This document shows positions 18,762-28,018 of a stretch of 64,000 nt of DNA, one piece after another (positions within the stretch are counted from its first letter, which is position 1; every line of letters begins with the position of its first letter). The stretch covers positions 361,502 to 425,501 of the forward strand of contig NZ_SJPM01000001.1 in assembly GCF_007859915.1 (NCBI RefSeq), written 5' to 3'. A program made the translations under genes and the position numbers. The notes beneath the pieces were generated by a model. The model was given only the letters and a program-made list of their open reading frames with translations. It was not told the DNA's origin and did no database searches. This DNA comes from Neorhodopirellula pilleata (GTDB lineage Bacteria; Planctomycetota; Planctomycetia; Pirellulales; Pirellulaceae).

Positions 18762-21388
18762 CGACTGGCCCTAGTTACGTCATCTCCCTCTTCGATGGTG
18801 ATCAACTGGTTTACCGATCCGGGGGCGGGAATTGATTGTTCAGTTCCCGACGGCCACAGCACTCGAATCGAATCGACGCTTTTCGCTTCACCGAGTCCGA
18901 AGTACAAGGGAATGCGACTTTGTGAAAGATAGCCGGATTTGCCATCGTTGACCGTCCGAAGCGTTCGGTCGCCGACACCGATTTCCACGATCGCTCCGAA
19001 TCCATCGCGGTTCGATGGACCACCTACTAGATTGACCTCGAGATAGTGGATCGTATGTCGATCAGTCAAGTCGCTGATCAATACCGACGGAGTGCCACCA
19101 AAGTCATGCGTGACAATATCAAGGTCGCCATCGTGATCGAGGTCAAAGATGACCGAACTCCGCGTCCCGACGGCAGCCCAAACCGACAGTTTGCCGCCAT
19201 GATTTTTGCATAGTGGGTGGCCGGCGTCTTCACCACTGCAATCGAGTTCCATCCACGGCTGAGCGGAACCTTTACTTCGCGGTTCGACGCCGAGAATGAA
19301 CTCGCTATCGACAAAACGTTTTCCGTTCTCGTTGAGTAACACCGAATTGATGCCATAACGATAGTTGTAGCTCATGCTTGCGGCGATGAAGACGTCTTCA
19401 AAGCCATCCGCATTGAGATCGGCGACACTGATGCCCCATGGCCAGTAGTTCTCGGCACCAATCGAATCGGAAACCTCGGTGTATTGGTCTTTACCGGTTT
19501 TCTTATAAAACGCATTCCCGAGAATGTGATTGCCGTCGGTGGCGAGAACATTGTTTGGCAAGTTACGCCGCATCTTGGATTTTTCTTCGGCCGGGTCCAA
19601 CGCATGGACCATGTCTGTGTGCATGTCGGTCACGAAAAGATCGAACATTCCGTCCCGATCGAAATCAAAAGTCTTGACTCCCATCGTTCCCCATGCGGAC
19701 TCGGGGAACAACTCGCGACTGCGTTTAACAAACTTCTTGCCTTGTTGGTTCTCATAGTACTCATCATGACCCTGCATGTTGAGCAAATAGATATCGGGCC
19801 AACCGTCTTCGTTGGCATCGATCGGGCTGGCGTCGCCCGACCAACTTTTGTCGTTGAATCCGACCGCTTCGCTGACGTCCTTAAATCGACCTCCGCCGAG
19901 GTTTCGAAACAACAAATTGGCTTCATGTCGCTCTTCGTGAAGGTGGCCCATGAAGGCGGCGGCGTAGGCAAGATAGTATCCACCCGGCCCACGTTGTTCT
20001 GTGGTGTATTTCCCGACATTGGTGAGCAGCAAGTCGACCAATCCGTCGCGATCGTAGTCAAAGAACACAGCACCCGAGGAATGCCCGACGTGATCGAGTC
20101 CGGACTCGGCCGAAAAGTCCGTGAAGTTTCCCTTTCCGTCGTTGAGAAACAGCTTATTACCAGCCCGGATGCGAGTGACGTAGAGATCCGCGTCACCATC
20201 GTTGTCAACATCCGCAAACGACGCTCCGACAGAAACCTCGTCGGGCACTCCCACACCGGCGCGATCGGTGATGTCCTCGAATTTCCCATTGCCAAGATTT
20301 CGCCATAACTCATTGGTACCCAATTGGCAGACGAAATACAGATCGAGCCATCCGTCGTTGTCGACATCGGCCACCGCGACGGCCGCTCCGTGATCGTAGT
20401 GTGCAGCCTTGAAATCACGCTTCACATCCTCAACGACTTGATCGTGAAAAGTAATCTGGGTCTGTTCGAGTTGATCCTGAAATTTGAAATCGTGGAGCAC
20501 TTCGTAGCTTTCCGCTTTTTTTATTTGGGATACCGCACGGTCGGTTAACCAAGCCGGATCGCGAACGTCTTCGGGAACGTCGACTTGCGTCACTTCATCG
20601 AAACGATCTGGATTCTGCTCGTCCAACAGCTTTTGAATGTCACTTCGAAGTCGAATTTTGGCGTCTTCGGACAGTGCCGGGTAATAGCCGCGGATCTGAG
20701 CGTCGTGATCAATCAGTACCAACGCCTGGCTGTGGGTGATCAACGTCGTCGCGTCGCGTGCCGACTCGACATTCATCTTGAATCCGTCCTTGCACAGTTC
20801 CCACAACTCGTCGCGATCACCGGTCAAAAAATGCCAATGGTCAAAATCAGCCTTGAAACCCTTGGCATAATCCAAGAGCACATCAGGTTGGTCGAACTCA
20901 GGGTCGACCGTAATCGAAACTAATTCAACCGGCCCCAGTTCGCCCCGGCTTCGAAGTTCGCGCTGTAGATCGGCCATCGCAGCGGTTTGAAACGGACAGG
21001 TCGCCGTGCAACGAGTGAAGATGAATGTCGCAACCCATATTTTGCCATCAAGTTCCGAACTAAAATACGGTTTACCCGCTTGGTCGGTCAGCGTGAATTC
21101 CGGAATCGAGCCAAGGATCCGAAGCTCTTCCCTCGCCATTGTGTTGTCGGTATTCGTCGCGTCAGTCGTTTCGACACCGACCGAGTTGTTTCGTTGGCTC
21201 GATTTCGTCGGAGGGGTTGGCGATCGACTGCAGCCCGTCACGGCAACCATTGCCAATAAGCAAAGTGCAGTTAGCCAACTATCGCAGCAAACCAATTTGG
21301 GCGACCTTAAGTTCGTCGCCGAATAACGAATCGATCCGGGGTGAAAAGCGATTGCCGAGTTCAACGCGTTTGTTAATCGAAGACCCAT
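18758..21388 (-). CDS. SCO1/SenC - FG-GAP - ASPIC/UnbV fusion lipoprotein
   Basis: About 876 residues from the ATG at 21388; the frame extends 37 codons further inside the preceding gene. A long leader ends in the lipobox AVTGC (Cys53). Residues 90-260 are a SCO1/SenC thioredoxin-like domain with the copper ligands CTATCP (Cys127, Cys131) and His219 in LITHS, plus ITVDPEFDQPDVL. SCO proteins deliver copper to the CuA site of cytochrome oxidase. The rest is FG-GAP/VCBS repeats (DVDNDGWLDLYF, DYDRDGLVDLLLTNVG, DLDHDGDLDIVTHDFGG) and a C-terminal ASPIC/UnbV domain (NRDGFGAIVEIGVG, SGYLSQSRIPLYFGLG, WPSG). It overlaps the COX2-like gene upstream and the MBL gene downstream, so the three form one operon. 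Confidence 0.92.
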   Translation of the reverse strand: MGLRLTNALNSAIAFHPGSIRYSATNLRSPKLVCCDSWLTALCLLAMVAVTGCSRSPTPPTKSSQRNNSVGVETTDATNTDNTMAREELRILGSIPEFTLTDQAGKPYFSSELDGKIWVATFIFTRCTATCPFQTAAMADLQRELRSRGELGPVELVSITVDPEFDQPDVLLDYAKGFKADFDHWHFLTGDRDELWELCKDGFKMNVESARDATTLITHSQALVLIDHDAQIRGYYPALSEDAKIRLRSDIQKLLDEQNPDRFDEVTQVDVPEDVRDPAWLTDRAVSQIKKAESYEVLHDFKFQDQLEQTQITFHDQVVEDVKRDFKAAHYDHGAAVAVADVDNDGWLDLYFVCQLGTNELWRNLGNGKFEDITDRAGVGVPDEVSVGASFADVDNDGDADLYVTRIRAGNKLFLNDGKGNFTDFSAESGLDHVGHSSGAVFFDYDRDGLVDLLLTNVGKYTTEQRGPGGYYLAYAAAFMGHLHEERHEANLLFRNLGGGRFKDVSEAVGFNDKSWSGDASPIDANEDGWPDIYLLNMQGHDEYYENQQGKKFVKRSRELFPESAWGTMGVKTFDFDRDGMFDLFVTDMHTDMVHALDPAEEKSKMRRNLPNNVLATDGNHILGNAFYKKTGKDQYTEVSDSIGAENYWPWGISVADLNADGFEDVFIAASMSYNYRYGINSVLLNENGKRFVDSEFILGVEPRSKGSAQPWMELDCSGEDAGHPLCKNHGGKLSVWAAVGTRSSVIFDLDHDGDLDIVTHDFGGTPSVLISDLTDRHTIHYLEVNLVGGPSNRDGFGAIVEIGVGDRTLRTVNDGKSGYLSQSRIPLYFGLGEAKSVDSIRVLWPSGTEQSIPAPGSVNQLITIEEGDDVTRASR

Positions 21389-21948
21389 GGTGGTGCCGTA
21401 AGAGGTTGAGCGGTGGGTAGGTTGGCCATTGACCGGGCAAAATCTGGTGACGGTAGAACAATCATTCGACCGAGTAAGTTCGGATGGTCGTATCCACACA
21501 TCTGGCTACCTAACAGCTCATACTGTCCGGAAGCCGGGGCCTTAAAGGAAGCCTCGAATACGAGCCCCGGTGCAGCCACTTCGTAGAGACCCGTTTCTGG
21601 AATCTCTACCAAGTATGCAAAGTCTCGGCTGGTCAACCACAAACGGACGTTCGCCCCCGACGGAATAATCCAATTCCTCACGCCCTGACGATCATCTGGG
21701 GTAAACATGATCCCGTCGGCTCCAGGATAGCGAAAGAAGAGCTGGAAATCATCCCCGACGACGTACGCTGAAACCTCTTTAATCGGGGATTCAGCAATAA
21801 AGGGCGTCGTCGCGGTGCCCATTGACCTTAAATGCGAAAAACACCAGAGGGCAGCCCAACCCACTGGGACCGACAATATCCCAAGTACAAGTACGGCCAC
21901 CCGGAATCGCATGCGGGGAACAGACTGGCACATCATGGTCTGAGCCAT
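21373..21948 (-). CDS. COX2-like cupredoxin, membrane-anchored, CuA ligands mostly lost
   Basis: 191 residues with one N-terminal membrane segment (VAVLVLGILSVPVGWAALW). Residues 55-175 read as the periplasmic domain of cytochrome c oxidase subunit II: FRYPGADGIMFTPDD, VRLWLTSRD, YEVAAPGLVFEASFKAPASG and CGYDHPNLLGRMIVLPS. In COX2 the CuA ligands are His, Cys, Glu, Cys, His and Met; here the aligned residues are Tyr112, Gly147, Gln149, Cys151, His155 and Leu158, so a normal CuA centre cannot form. The usual two-helix N-terminal hairpin is reduced to one segment. The gene overlaps the SCO-UnbV gene by 16 bases. It may be a structural or one-copper relative rather than an oxidase subunit; no subunit I gene lies nearby. 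Confidence 0.8.
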   Translation of the reverse strand: MAQTMMCQSVPRMRFRVAVLVLGILSVPVGWAALWCFSHLRSMGTATTPFIAESPIKEVSAYVVGDDFQLFFRYPGADGIMFTPDDRQGVRNWIIPSGANVRLWLTSRDFAYLVEIPETGLYEVAAPGLVFEASFKAPASGQYELLGSQMCGYDHPNLLGRMIVLPSPDFARSMANLPTAQPLTAPPWVFD

Positions 21949-22274
21949 CGATCGTCGAGAGCGGCGGGTGATTCAATGGTAACCTGAAGGAAGCGAGGTC
22001 ACCTTCCTTGAGGAGTCAAAACCTACCTGGGCGACTCCATACTTGTCCAGTACTTGTTTCTTGAACTTCGTTTTCGAGGTAAGCAGCGAGCGACACCTTA
22101 TTAGCGATAACGGAGGAGCCAGGAAACAAGGCCTGGGGAGGCGGGGTGATTGAGGCCTAGGCGGAGCGCAAAGACCCGCGAATGGTTCAAACTTGGTCGT
22201 CCGAAGGTTCGAAAGATCATCGGCAGGCGATGATCTGTGTTGGAGCTCGGCCGACGGTGAGCTAGAATGGTGGT
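21949..22274. other. 326-base divergent intergenic region
   Basis: This separates the minus-strand copper operon from the plus-strand HExxH gene, so it should hold promoters for both. Several GC-rich imperfect repeats (ccagg...cctgg, gaggcctaggcgg) could fold, but no known riboswitch or RNA family could be matched with confidence. Confidence 0.4.
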
Positions 22275-23699
22275 ATGAAAAACCTGCGTTCTTTTCGTTG
22301 GCTCACGTTTCGGCCGATTCCTGTATTGAAATGGACGGTTTTGATCGGGCTGGTCGGATTGGTCGGCGGCGAGTTGAAAGCGGACATGCGGACCTGCGAA
22401 GGAACGTATCTGCGACTAACGAGCGATATCGCCGACGAAGCTTCGCTGGCTGATTATGTCTCGTCCTTTGACGCCGCGGTGCCCCAGTGGTTGGCATTTT
22501 GGGGCCTACCGATCGACCGCGTCACCGGCTGGCGGATCGACGGTTACCTGATGGGCGACGAAGCCGCGTTTCGAGCTTCGGGAGCATTGCCCGCCACAGT
22601 GCCCGCATTCCGGCATGGTTTTGCGTCTCCCGAAACGGTTTGGGTTCAATACCAATCGACCGCGTACTACAACCGGCACTTGATTTTGCACGAAGGCGTT
22701 CATGCGCTCGCCATCGGATTGTTCGGTGGCGGTGGCCCGAGTTGGTATATGGAGGGTACGGCCGAATTATTGGCTACCCATCGAGATCCAGTCGAGACGA
22801 CGACGAATGCTTCCTTACCTCTGCTCGCTCAATCGGTTCGCTCGTTTCGAATCAACGACTTGCCTCGCAACCGACAAGAGTCACCGATGTGGGGACGCTA
22901 TCGGGTCATCGACGAGAAGCGTCAAGCAAACGCTTTGCCGACGCTGGCGAGTGTGTTGAAACTGCCAATGAATCTGGAAGGGGACGTGGAATCGTACACC
23001 TGGACTTGGGCGGCGGCGTTGATGTTAACGCACTATCCCGACACGCGCGACGTGTTCGTCGGTGCCGCGTTCAATGGTCTTGATCAGTCGCCCGCGTTTA
23101 CGGCGAAGTTCGCGCGAGAGATCCAAAATCGCTGGCCAGTCCTGAGGGCGCGGTGGCAATTGTGGTTGAACGACATGGAGTACGGTTTCGATCCACGCAT
23201 CAGTCTTGTCGGATTATCCGTCGATGATCCGCGATACGATGGCAGCCCGCTGGATTTGCGAATTGATGCGAATTACGGTTGGCAATCCGCCGGCGTTTGG
23301 TTCCCGGATCAGTCGACGATACGGGTCCGTGCCGACGGACGGTGCCGAATCGTTGCGCAATCATCGCTTAAGACGGCCGGGAGCGATCGCCCGGATGGGA
23401 ACGATACGCCTGAGTTACCGCCGCAGGTCCGAGATTGGATCAGCGAACCGGCCGGAATCACCGCGAAATATCACCGGGGACATCCGATCGGCCAGCTTCA
23501 AGTTTGTGTCCTTCCAATTCCGAACCAAGACGACCGGGTGGTCAACGCCTTGGACGTGCGCCCTTGGGTCGGTCCTGTCATGACGATCCCAGTTAACCGT
23601 CCGTCGTGGTTGTTGTTCCGGGTCAACGACGTCCCCGGTACCAATGGGGTTTACCAACGCGGTGATAACGGTGGTGCATATCAAGTGATGCTTCAGTAA
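22275..23699 (+). CDS. Secreted HExxH (gluzincin-like) putative metallopeptidase
   Basis: 474 residues. The N-terminus has a basic start and a hydrophobic core (WTVLIGLVGLVGG), a signal peptide or anchor. The centre holds HEGVHAL (His139, Glu140, His143) followed 17 residues on by WYMEGTAELLATH, where Glu160 or Glu164 could be the third zinc ligand, the pattern of gluzincins and the DUF1570/peptidase-MA-like group. The C-terminal 200 residues look beta-rich with a possible carbohydrate- or ligand-binding-like module (IRVRADGRCRIVAQSS). It stands alone on the plus strand. Proteolytic activity is inferred from the motif only; no exact family was recognised. Confidence 0.8.
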   Translation: MKNLRSFRWLTFRPIPVLKWTVLIGLVGLVGGELKADMRTCEGTYLRLTSDIADEASLADYVSSFDAAVPQWLAFWGLPIDRVTGWRIDGYLMGDEAAFRASGALPATVPAFRHGFASPETVWVQYQSTAYYNRHLILHEGVHALAIGLFGGGGPSWYMEGTAELLATHRDPVETTTNASLPLLAQSVRSFRINDLPRNRQESPMWGRYRVIDEKRQANALPTLASVLKLPMNLEGDVESYTWTWAAALMLTHYPDTRDVFVGAAFNGLDQSPAFTAKFAREIQNRWPVLRARWQLWLNDMEYGFDPRISLVGLSVDDPRYDGSPLDLRIDANYGWQSAGVWFPDQSTIRVRADGRCRIVAQSSLKTAGSDRPDGNDTPELPPQVRDWISEPAGITAKYHRGHPIGQLQVCVLPIPNQDDRVVNALDVRPWVGPVMTIPVNRPSWLLFRVNDVPGTNGVYQRGDNGGAYQVMLQ

Positions 23700-23918
23700 G
23701 CGTCTGACTTCTATTCGACAACGCCACAACTGTTATCGATGAGGTCCTGAAACAGGCCGCAAGTTCGAAATGATCCACACAATCGGCTTACTTTGACGCG
23801 ACTCGCCGTCCGATTGGTGACCTCTTGAACGATGTGTGCATGCCGGTGTCGTAGGTTTCATCAATCCGAATTGCAAACTTCGGCGAACCAGCACCTTGTC
23901 TTATTTGGTCACCCGTCA

Positions 23919-25304
23919 ATGAACGACCCCATCGCACGATTCGAATCCAACGTTCGCGGATACGCGCGATCCTTTCCCGCCGTTTTTGAATCGGCGGTGG
24001 GCTCGACCATGACCGATCAGGCTGGCCGAGAATACATCGACTTTTTTTGCGGGGCCGGTTCGCTCAACTATGGGCACAACCATCGAGGTGCCAAGGAAGC
24101 GTTGTTGAAATACATCGCCGGCGACGGCATACAACATTCTCTGGACATGGTAACGGTAGCGAAAGCCGAGTTTGTGGAATCGTTTCGTCGCACGATTTTG
24201 CATCCGCGTGATTTGAATTACCGATTGCAGTTCACCGGTCCGACGGGGACCAATGCCATCGAAGCTGCGATCAAGTTGGCGAAGAAACAAACCGGTCGGT
24301 CACATGTCGTCGCGTTCACAAATGCCTACCATGGCCACTCGCTCGGTTCGTTGGCGCTGACCGGCAACCAATACTACCACCACGAAAATTACGGTTCGCA
24401 CAACAACGTTACGCATTTGCCCTTCGACGGCTATCTGCGCGGTGTCGACACGAGTTCCATCTTCGAGAAGATGTTGTTCGATCGCGGCAGTGGATTGCCC
24501 ATGCCGGCGGCGGTGATCTTAGAAACGATTCAAGGCGAAGGCGGCGTCAACGTGGCCGGCGACGGATGGCTGCGACAGATCGCCGAAATTTGCCGTGTGC
24601 ACGACATTCGTTTGATCATCGATGACATTCAGGTCGGTAACGGGCGCAGCGGAAAGTTCTTTAGTTTTGAACATGCGGGCATCGTCCCCGATATGGTTTG
24701 CCTGTCGAAATCGATCGGGGGTGGCCTGCCGATGTCGTTGGTCTTGATCAAGCCGGAGTTCGATGTGTGGCGTCCGGGAGAACACACCGGTACGTTCCGC
24801 GGCAACAACTTGGCGTTCGTTGCCGCAGCGGCCGTGTTGAAGCATTGGGAATCGTCGGAGTTCGAAACCGAGATCCGCCAACGCGGCGACATCATCCGCG
24901 AACGATTCGAATCGATCGCGGCACGTCATCAAGATAAAGGCATCACGGTTCGCGGTCGCGGCATGATTTGGGGATTGGATCTCCAGTGCGGCGATCGAGC
25001 ATCCGCGATCACACGTCAAGCCTTTAAGTCGGGATTGTTGATCGAATCGGCTGGAGTTCGAGATCACGTCCTCAAGGCCATGCCCGCCCTCACGATCGAG
25101 ATCGATTTGCTGCAAGCCGGGCTGGAAGTTCTCGAGACTGCGATCGAACAGGTTCTTGCTCAAGAAACGCTCGTACAAACCGCGCCGCTGGAGACCCCAG
25201 TAGCGATTCCAGAATCGAACACCGCGAAGACACCGATCGTTCCGATCTTGGACACGACTACTGGATTGTTGGGAATCACCTCCACGGATTTATCGCTTTC
25301 ATGA
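23919..25304 (+). CDS. ectB: EctB-like diaminobutyrate--2-oxoglutarate aminotransferase
   Basis: Class III PLP aminotransferase of 461 residues from the ATG at 23919; the frame runs 29 codons upstream without family similarity. EctB forms L-2,4-diaminobutyrate from aspartate semialdehyde. Features seen: FFCGAGSLNYGHNH near the start, TGPTGTNAIEAAIKLAK (PLP phosphate region), DDIQVGNGRSGKFFSFEHAGI, the Schiff-base lysine in CLSKSIGGGLPMSL, and HTGTFRGNNLAF. A C-terminal tail of about 45 residues (ETPVAIPESNTAKTPIVP...) is extra. No ectA or ectC is adjacent; instead the stop overlaps the start of an adenylating enzyme by four bases, pointing to diaminobutyrate, or a relative, as building block for that enzyme rather than ectoine. 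The substrate assignment is inferred from family resemblance. Confidence 0.85.
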   Translation: MNDPIARFESNVRGYARSFPAVFESAVGSTMTDQAGREYIDFFCGAGSLNYGHNHRGAKEALLKYIAGDGIQHSLDMVTVAKAEFVESFRRTILHPRDLNYRLQFTGPTGTNAIEAAIKLAKKQTGRSHVVAFTNAYHGHSLGSLALTGNQYYHHENYGSHNNVTHLPFDGYLRGVDTSSIFEKMLFDRGSGLPMPAAVILETIQGEGGVNVAGDGWLRQIAEICRVHDIRLIIDDIQVGNGRSGKFFSFEHAGIVPDMVCLSKSIGGGLPMSLVLIKPEFDVWRPGEHTGTFRGNNLAFVAAAAVLKHWESSEFETEIRQRGDIIRERFESIAARHQDKGITVRGRGMIWGLDLQCGDRASAITRQAFKSGLLIESAGVRDHVLKAMPALTIEIDLLQAGLEVLETAIEQVLAQETLVQTAPLETPVAIPESNTAKTPIVPILDTTTGLLGITSTDLSLS

Positions 25305-28018
25305 GCACCGCTTCACTCGAAGAACTCAACGTCACCATTCTGTCATCTTGGTCGATCCAGTGTGAACGACACGCCGAGTCGATCGCGATCGAATTCGAAG
25401 GCCGCACCTGGACCTATCGACAGCTCGATCAAATCGCGGGCGGGATCGCCGCTTGGTTGATTCAAGATGGTTTGAAAGTCGGCGAAAGTGTGGGATTATG
25501 TTTGGATCGTTCCGCCGACGCGATCGCGGCGATGCTTGGCGTGATGAAATCGGGTGGCGTGTTCGTGCCACTGGATCCGGAATATCCCGCCGACCGAATC
25601 GCGTACATGATCGATGACGCGGCCGCCACGCGTGTAATCGGGCACGATCGCTATCGCGGTCTGTTCGAGCAGGTTTTGGAACAAAACGAACAGGTCCGCT
25701 GGATCGACGCGAACACATTGATGGGTTCGACGAGCGAAGTTTCGGTCAATCTGCCTGACATCGATCCGGCAGCACTTGCCTACATCATGTACACGTCGGG
25801 ATCGACGGGCAAACCGAAAGGTGTGGAGATTTCGCACTCGTCGCTGGCGGTGTACTGCGATGCCGACATTGAATGCTACCATCTGACCGCCGCCGATCGA
25901 ACGTTGCAGTTCTCGACGTTGTGTTTTGACATCGCGATCGAAGAAATTTTTCCGCCTCTGTTGACCGGTGGGACGGTCGTCGTCCGTCCGAGAGAGCGTT
26001 CCGACGACGCCAATGAATTATCGTCGATCATCGATCAAAATAACGTCACCGCGATTCACCTCGCGACCGCCTATTGGCACCAATGGGTCGACTTGATGGT
26101 CGCTACCGGTGCCAAGGTTCCAGCTTCATTGCGATTGGTCATTGCGACCGGTGAAAAGGTCTCGGTGGAGCATTACCACCGTTGGAAATCGTTGTGTGCG
26201 CATGACGTCTTGTGGTGCAATGCGTACGGCCCGACGGAAACGACCGTGACGGCCACGGTGTTCATCCCCGACGATGATTTTGATTCGCCGCATATGCCGA
26301 TCGGCAAACCGCTCAAACGCTATACGGCGTTCATCTTGGACGAGGACCTGCAACCGGTCGGCGACGGACAAACCGGGCATTTGTTTATCGGTGGTCCCGC
26401 GCTTGCGATCGGCTACCACCACCGGGAAGATTTGACCCGTCGGGCGTTCGTCGACACGACGATCGACGGGGTCGCTCGACGACTTTATCGCACCGGTGAC
26501 CTCGCCCGATGGCTACCCGACGGCAACATCGACTTCGCCGGTCGTGTCGACCATCAAATCAAACTCGGGTCGTATCGGATCGAACCGGGCGAGATCGAGG
26601 CGGTCATGAATCAATTGCCGGGCGTTCTGGAATCGCTGGTCGTTTACGAACAGGTAGAGACACAAAAATTCCTGATCGCTTACGTCGCCACACAAGATGA
26701 GTTATTGACGGCCGATCAGCTCGCCAATGGTTTGCGGACTTCATTACCGGCTTACATGATTCCGTCGCGTTACGCGTTCTTGGAGTCATTCCCCAAGACA
26801 ATCAACGGGAAGATCGACCGGCCTCGTTTACCCGATCCGTCGTTGGCATTGACGATCGGCGGTGACGACTACGTCGCGCCGCGAAACGATTTGGAACGTC
26901 GGCTCGTGACGCTATGGGGCGAGGTATTGAACGTGCCCCGAATCGGTATTCACGATGACTTCTTTCTGCTCGGTGGAAGTTCGCTGTTGGTGACCCAGGT
27001 GATCACGCGATTGACCACTGATATGGACTTCGCGATGCCGGTTCGCGATTTCTTTGCCAACCCGACGGTCGCGACATTGGCGCGGCATCTTCAATCAACG
27101 CACCCAGATCTGTTTGCGAAGTTTCTGACCGATAGCGAACCGATCGATCAAGACGCACAGCGCGAGGCGGACTTAGTCCAACTGCGACGTCGTCTACCGA
27201 CGGCAACTCCATTGTTCTTCCACAGCGGTCTGGCTGAGGATCGCATTGCGAGACTTTACGCCGTCGAGTACCGACCACCGGAAGCCGCGACCGTCTCCGA
27301 TAGGACGTCGCCATCGGCGGTTTTGCTGTGTCACCCGATCGGTCACGAATACACGCGAGCGTACCGCAACTTGCAACAACTCGCCGTTGCGTTATCGAAC
27401 GCAGGTCATCACGTCATGCGTTTTGATTATTTCGGAACGGGTAATTCCGACGGTGATTGCGACGCGGCAACGTCGACAATACTGCTGCAGAATATTCGCG
27501 ATGCCCATAGTGAAATCGTATCCCGTTCAGGAATTATGCGAGTCGACGTGGTCGGTTTGCGACTCGGAGCCCTTTTGGCTGCGGAAGTTGGCCCAAATCT
27601 TTTCGACCGAACCATCCTTTGGGATCCGGTTCTCGACGGGGAAACGATGTTACGAATGTTTGATCAATTCCATCAACAACAACTGGTGGGTTTGACTCGA
27701 TATGAACGCCCCCGAACTGAGTCGATTTTCGACCAGAGTTACGGGCATGCGATGTCGCCGGAAAAACGCGATAGTATTTCGTCGCTGCGAATACGGCCGT
27801 TGACGGAAAATGATTTCGTTGTCGTGAGTGATGGCTACTTATCAAGCCTTCATGATCGCGACTGGTTGATGCAGCAACCACACCGAACTCTAACACACGA
27901 CGTGATCGGTTGGGACGATCCTCGATATACCGAAAGTGCCTTCTCGTCACCTGATAGCTTTCAACAGATTGTCTCGTTGCTCGGTTCAGATCAATCGTTT
28001 TCAATAGGAGCGAAGTAA
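25301..28018 (+). CDS. NRPS-like protein: adenylation - PCP - alpha/beta hydrolase-like domain
   Basis: 905 residues. Residues 20-520 form a complete amino-acid adenylation domain: YTSGSTGKPKG (A3), the FDIAIEEIF pocket segment, NAYGPTETTVTA (A5), YRTGDLARWLPDG (A7), GRVDHQIKLGSYRIEPGEIE (A8), and the NGKIDRPRLP lysine (A10). A peptidyl carrier domain follows (about 530-605) with the phosphopantetheine serine in LLGGSSLLVTQ. Residues about 625-905 look like an alpha/beta hydrolase (LLCHPIGHEYTRAYRNL, MRFDYFGTGNSDGD), but the nucleophile elbow reads GLRLG, with Arg where Ser or Cys is expected. The gene overlaps ectB by ATGA and the next hydrolase gene by one base. It probably activates the EctB product and holds it as a thioester; the partner that takes it over is unknown. 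Confidence 0.9.
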   Translation: MSTASLEELNVTILSSWSIQCERHAESIAIEFEGRTWTYRQLDQIAGGIAAWLIQDGLKVGESVGLCLDRSADAIAAMLGVMKSGGVFVPLDPEYPADRIAYMIDDAAATRVIGHDRYRGLFEQVLEQNEQVRWIDANTLMGSTSEVSVNLPDIDPAALAYIMYTSGSTGKPKGVEISHSSLAVYCDADIECYHLTAADRTLQFSTLCFDIAIEEIFPPLLTGGTVVVRPRERSDDANELSSIIDQNNVTAIHLATAYWHQWVDLMVATGAKVPASLRLVIATGEKVSVEHYHRWKSLCAHDVLWCNAYGPTETTVTATVFIPDDDFDSPHMPIGKPLKRYTAFILDEDLQPVGDGQTGHLFIGGPALAIGYHHREDLTRRAFVDTTIDGVARRLYRTGDLARWLPDGNIDFAGRVDHQIKLGSYRIEPGEIEAVMNQLPGVLESLVVYEQVETQKFLIAYVATQDELLTADQLANGLRTSLPAYMIPSRYAFLESFPKTINGKIDRPRLPDPSLALTIGGDDYVAPRNDLERRLVTLWGEVLNVPRIGIHDDFFLLGGSSLLVTQVITRLTTDMDFAMPVRDFFANPTVATLARHLQSTHPDLFAKFLTDSEPIDQDAQREADLVQLRRRLPTATPLFFHSGLAEDRIARLYAVEYRPPEAATVSDRTSPSAVLLCHPIGHEYTRAYRNLQQLAVALSNAGHHVMRFDYFGTGNSDGDCDAATSTILLQNIRDAHSEIVSRSGIMRVDVVGLRLGALLAAEVGPNLFDRTILWDPVLDGETMLRMFDQFHQQQLVGLTRYERPRTESIFDQSYGHAMSPEKRDSISSLRIRPLTENDFVVVSDGYLSSLHDRDWLMQQPHRTLTHDVIGWDDPRYTESAFSSPDSFQQIVSLLGSDQSFSIGAK

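Noticed and set aside
22130..22200. Possible c-di-GMP-type riboswitch before the HExxH gene (GGAGCGCAAAGACCC-like string).
   Set aside because: Only one short piece resembles the motif; the other conserved blocks and the fold could not be found.
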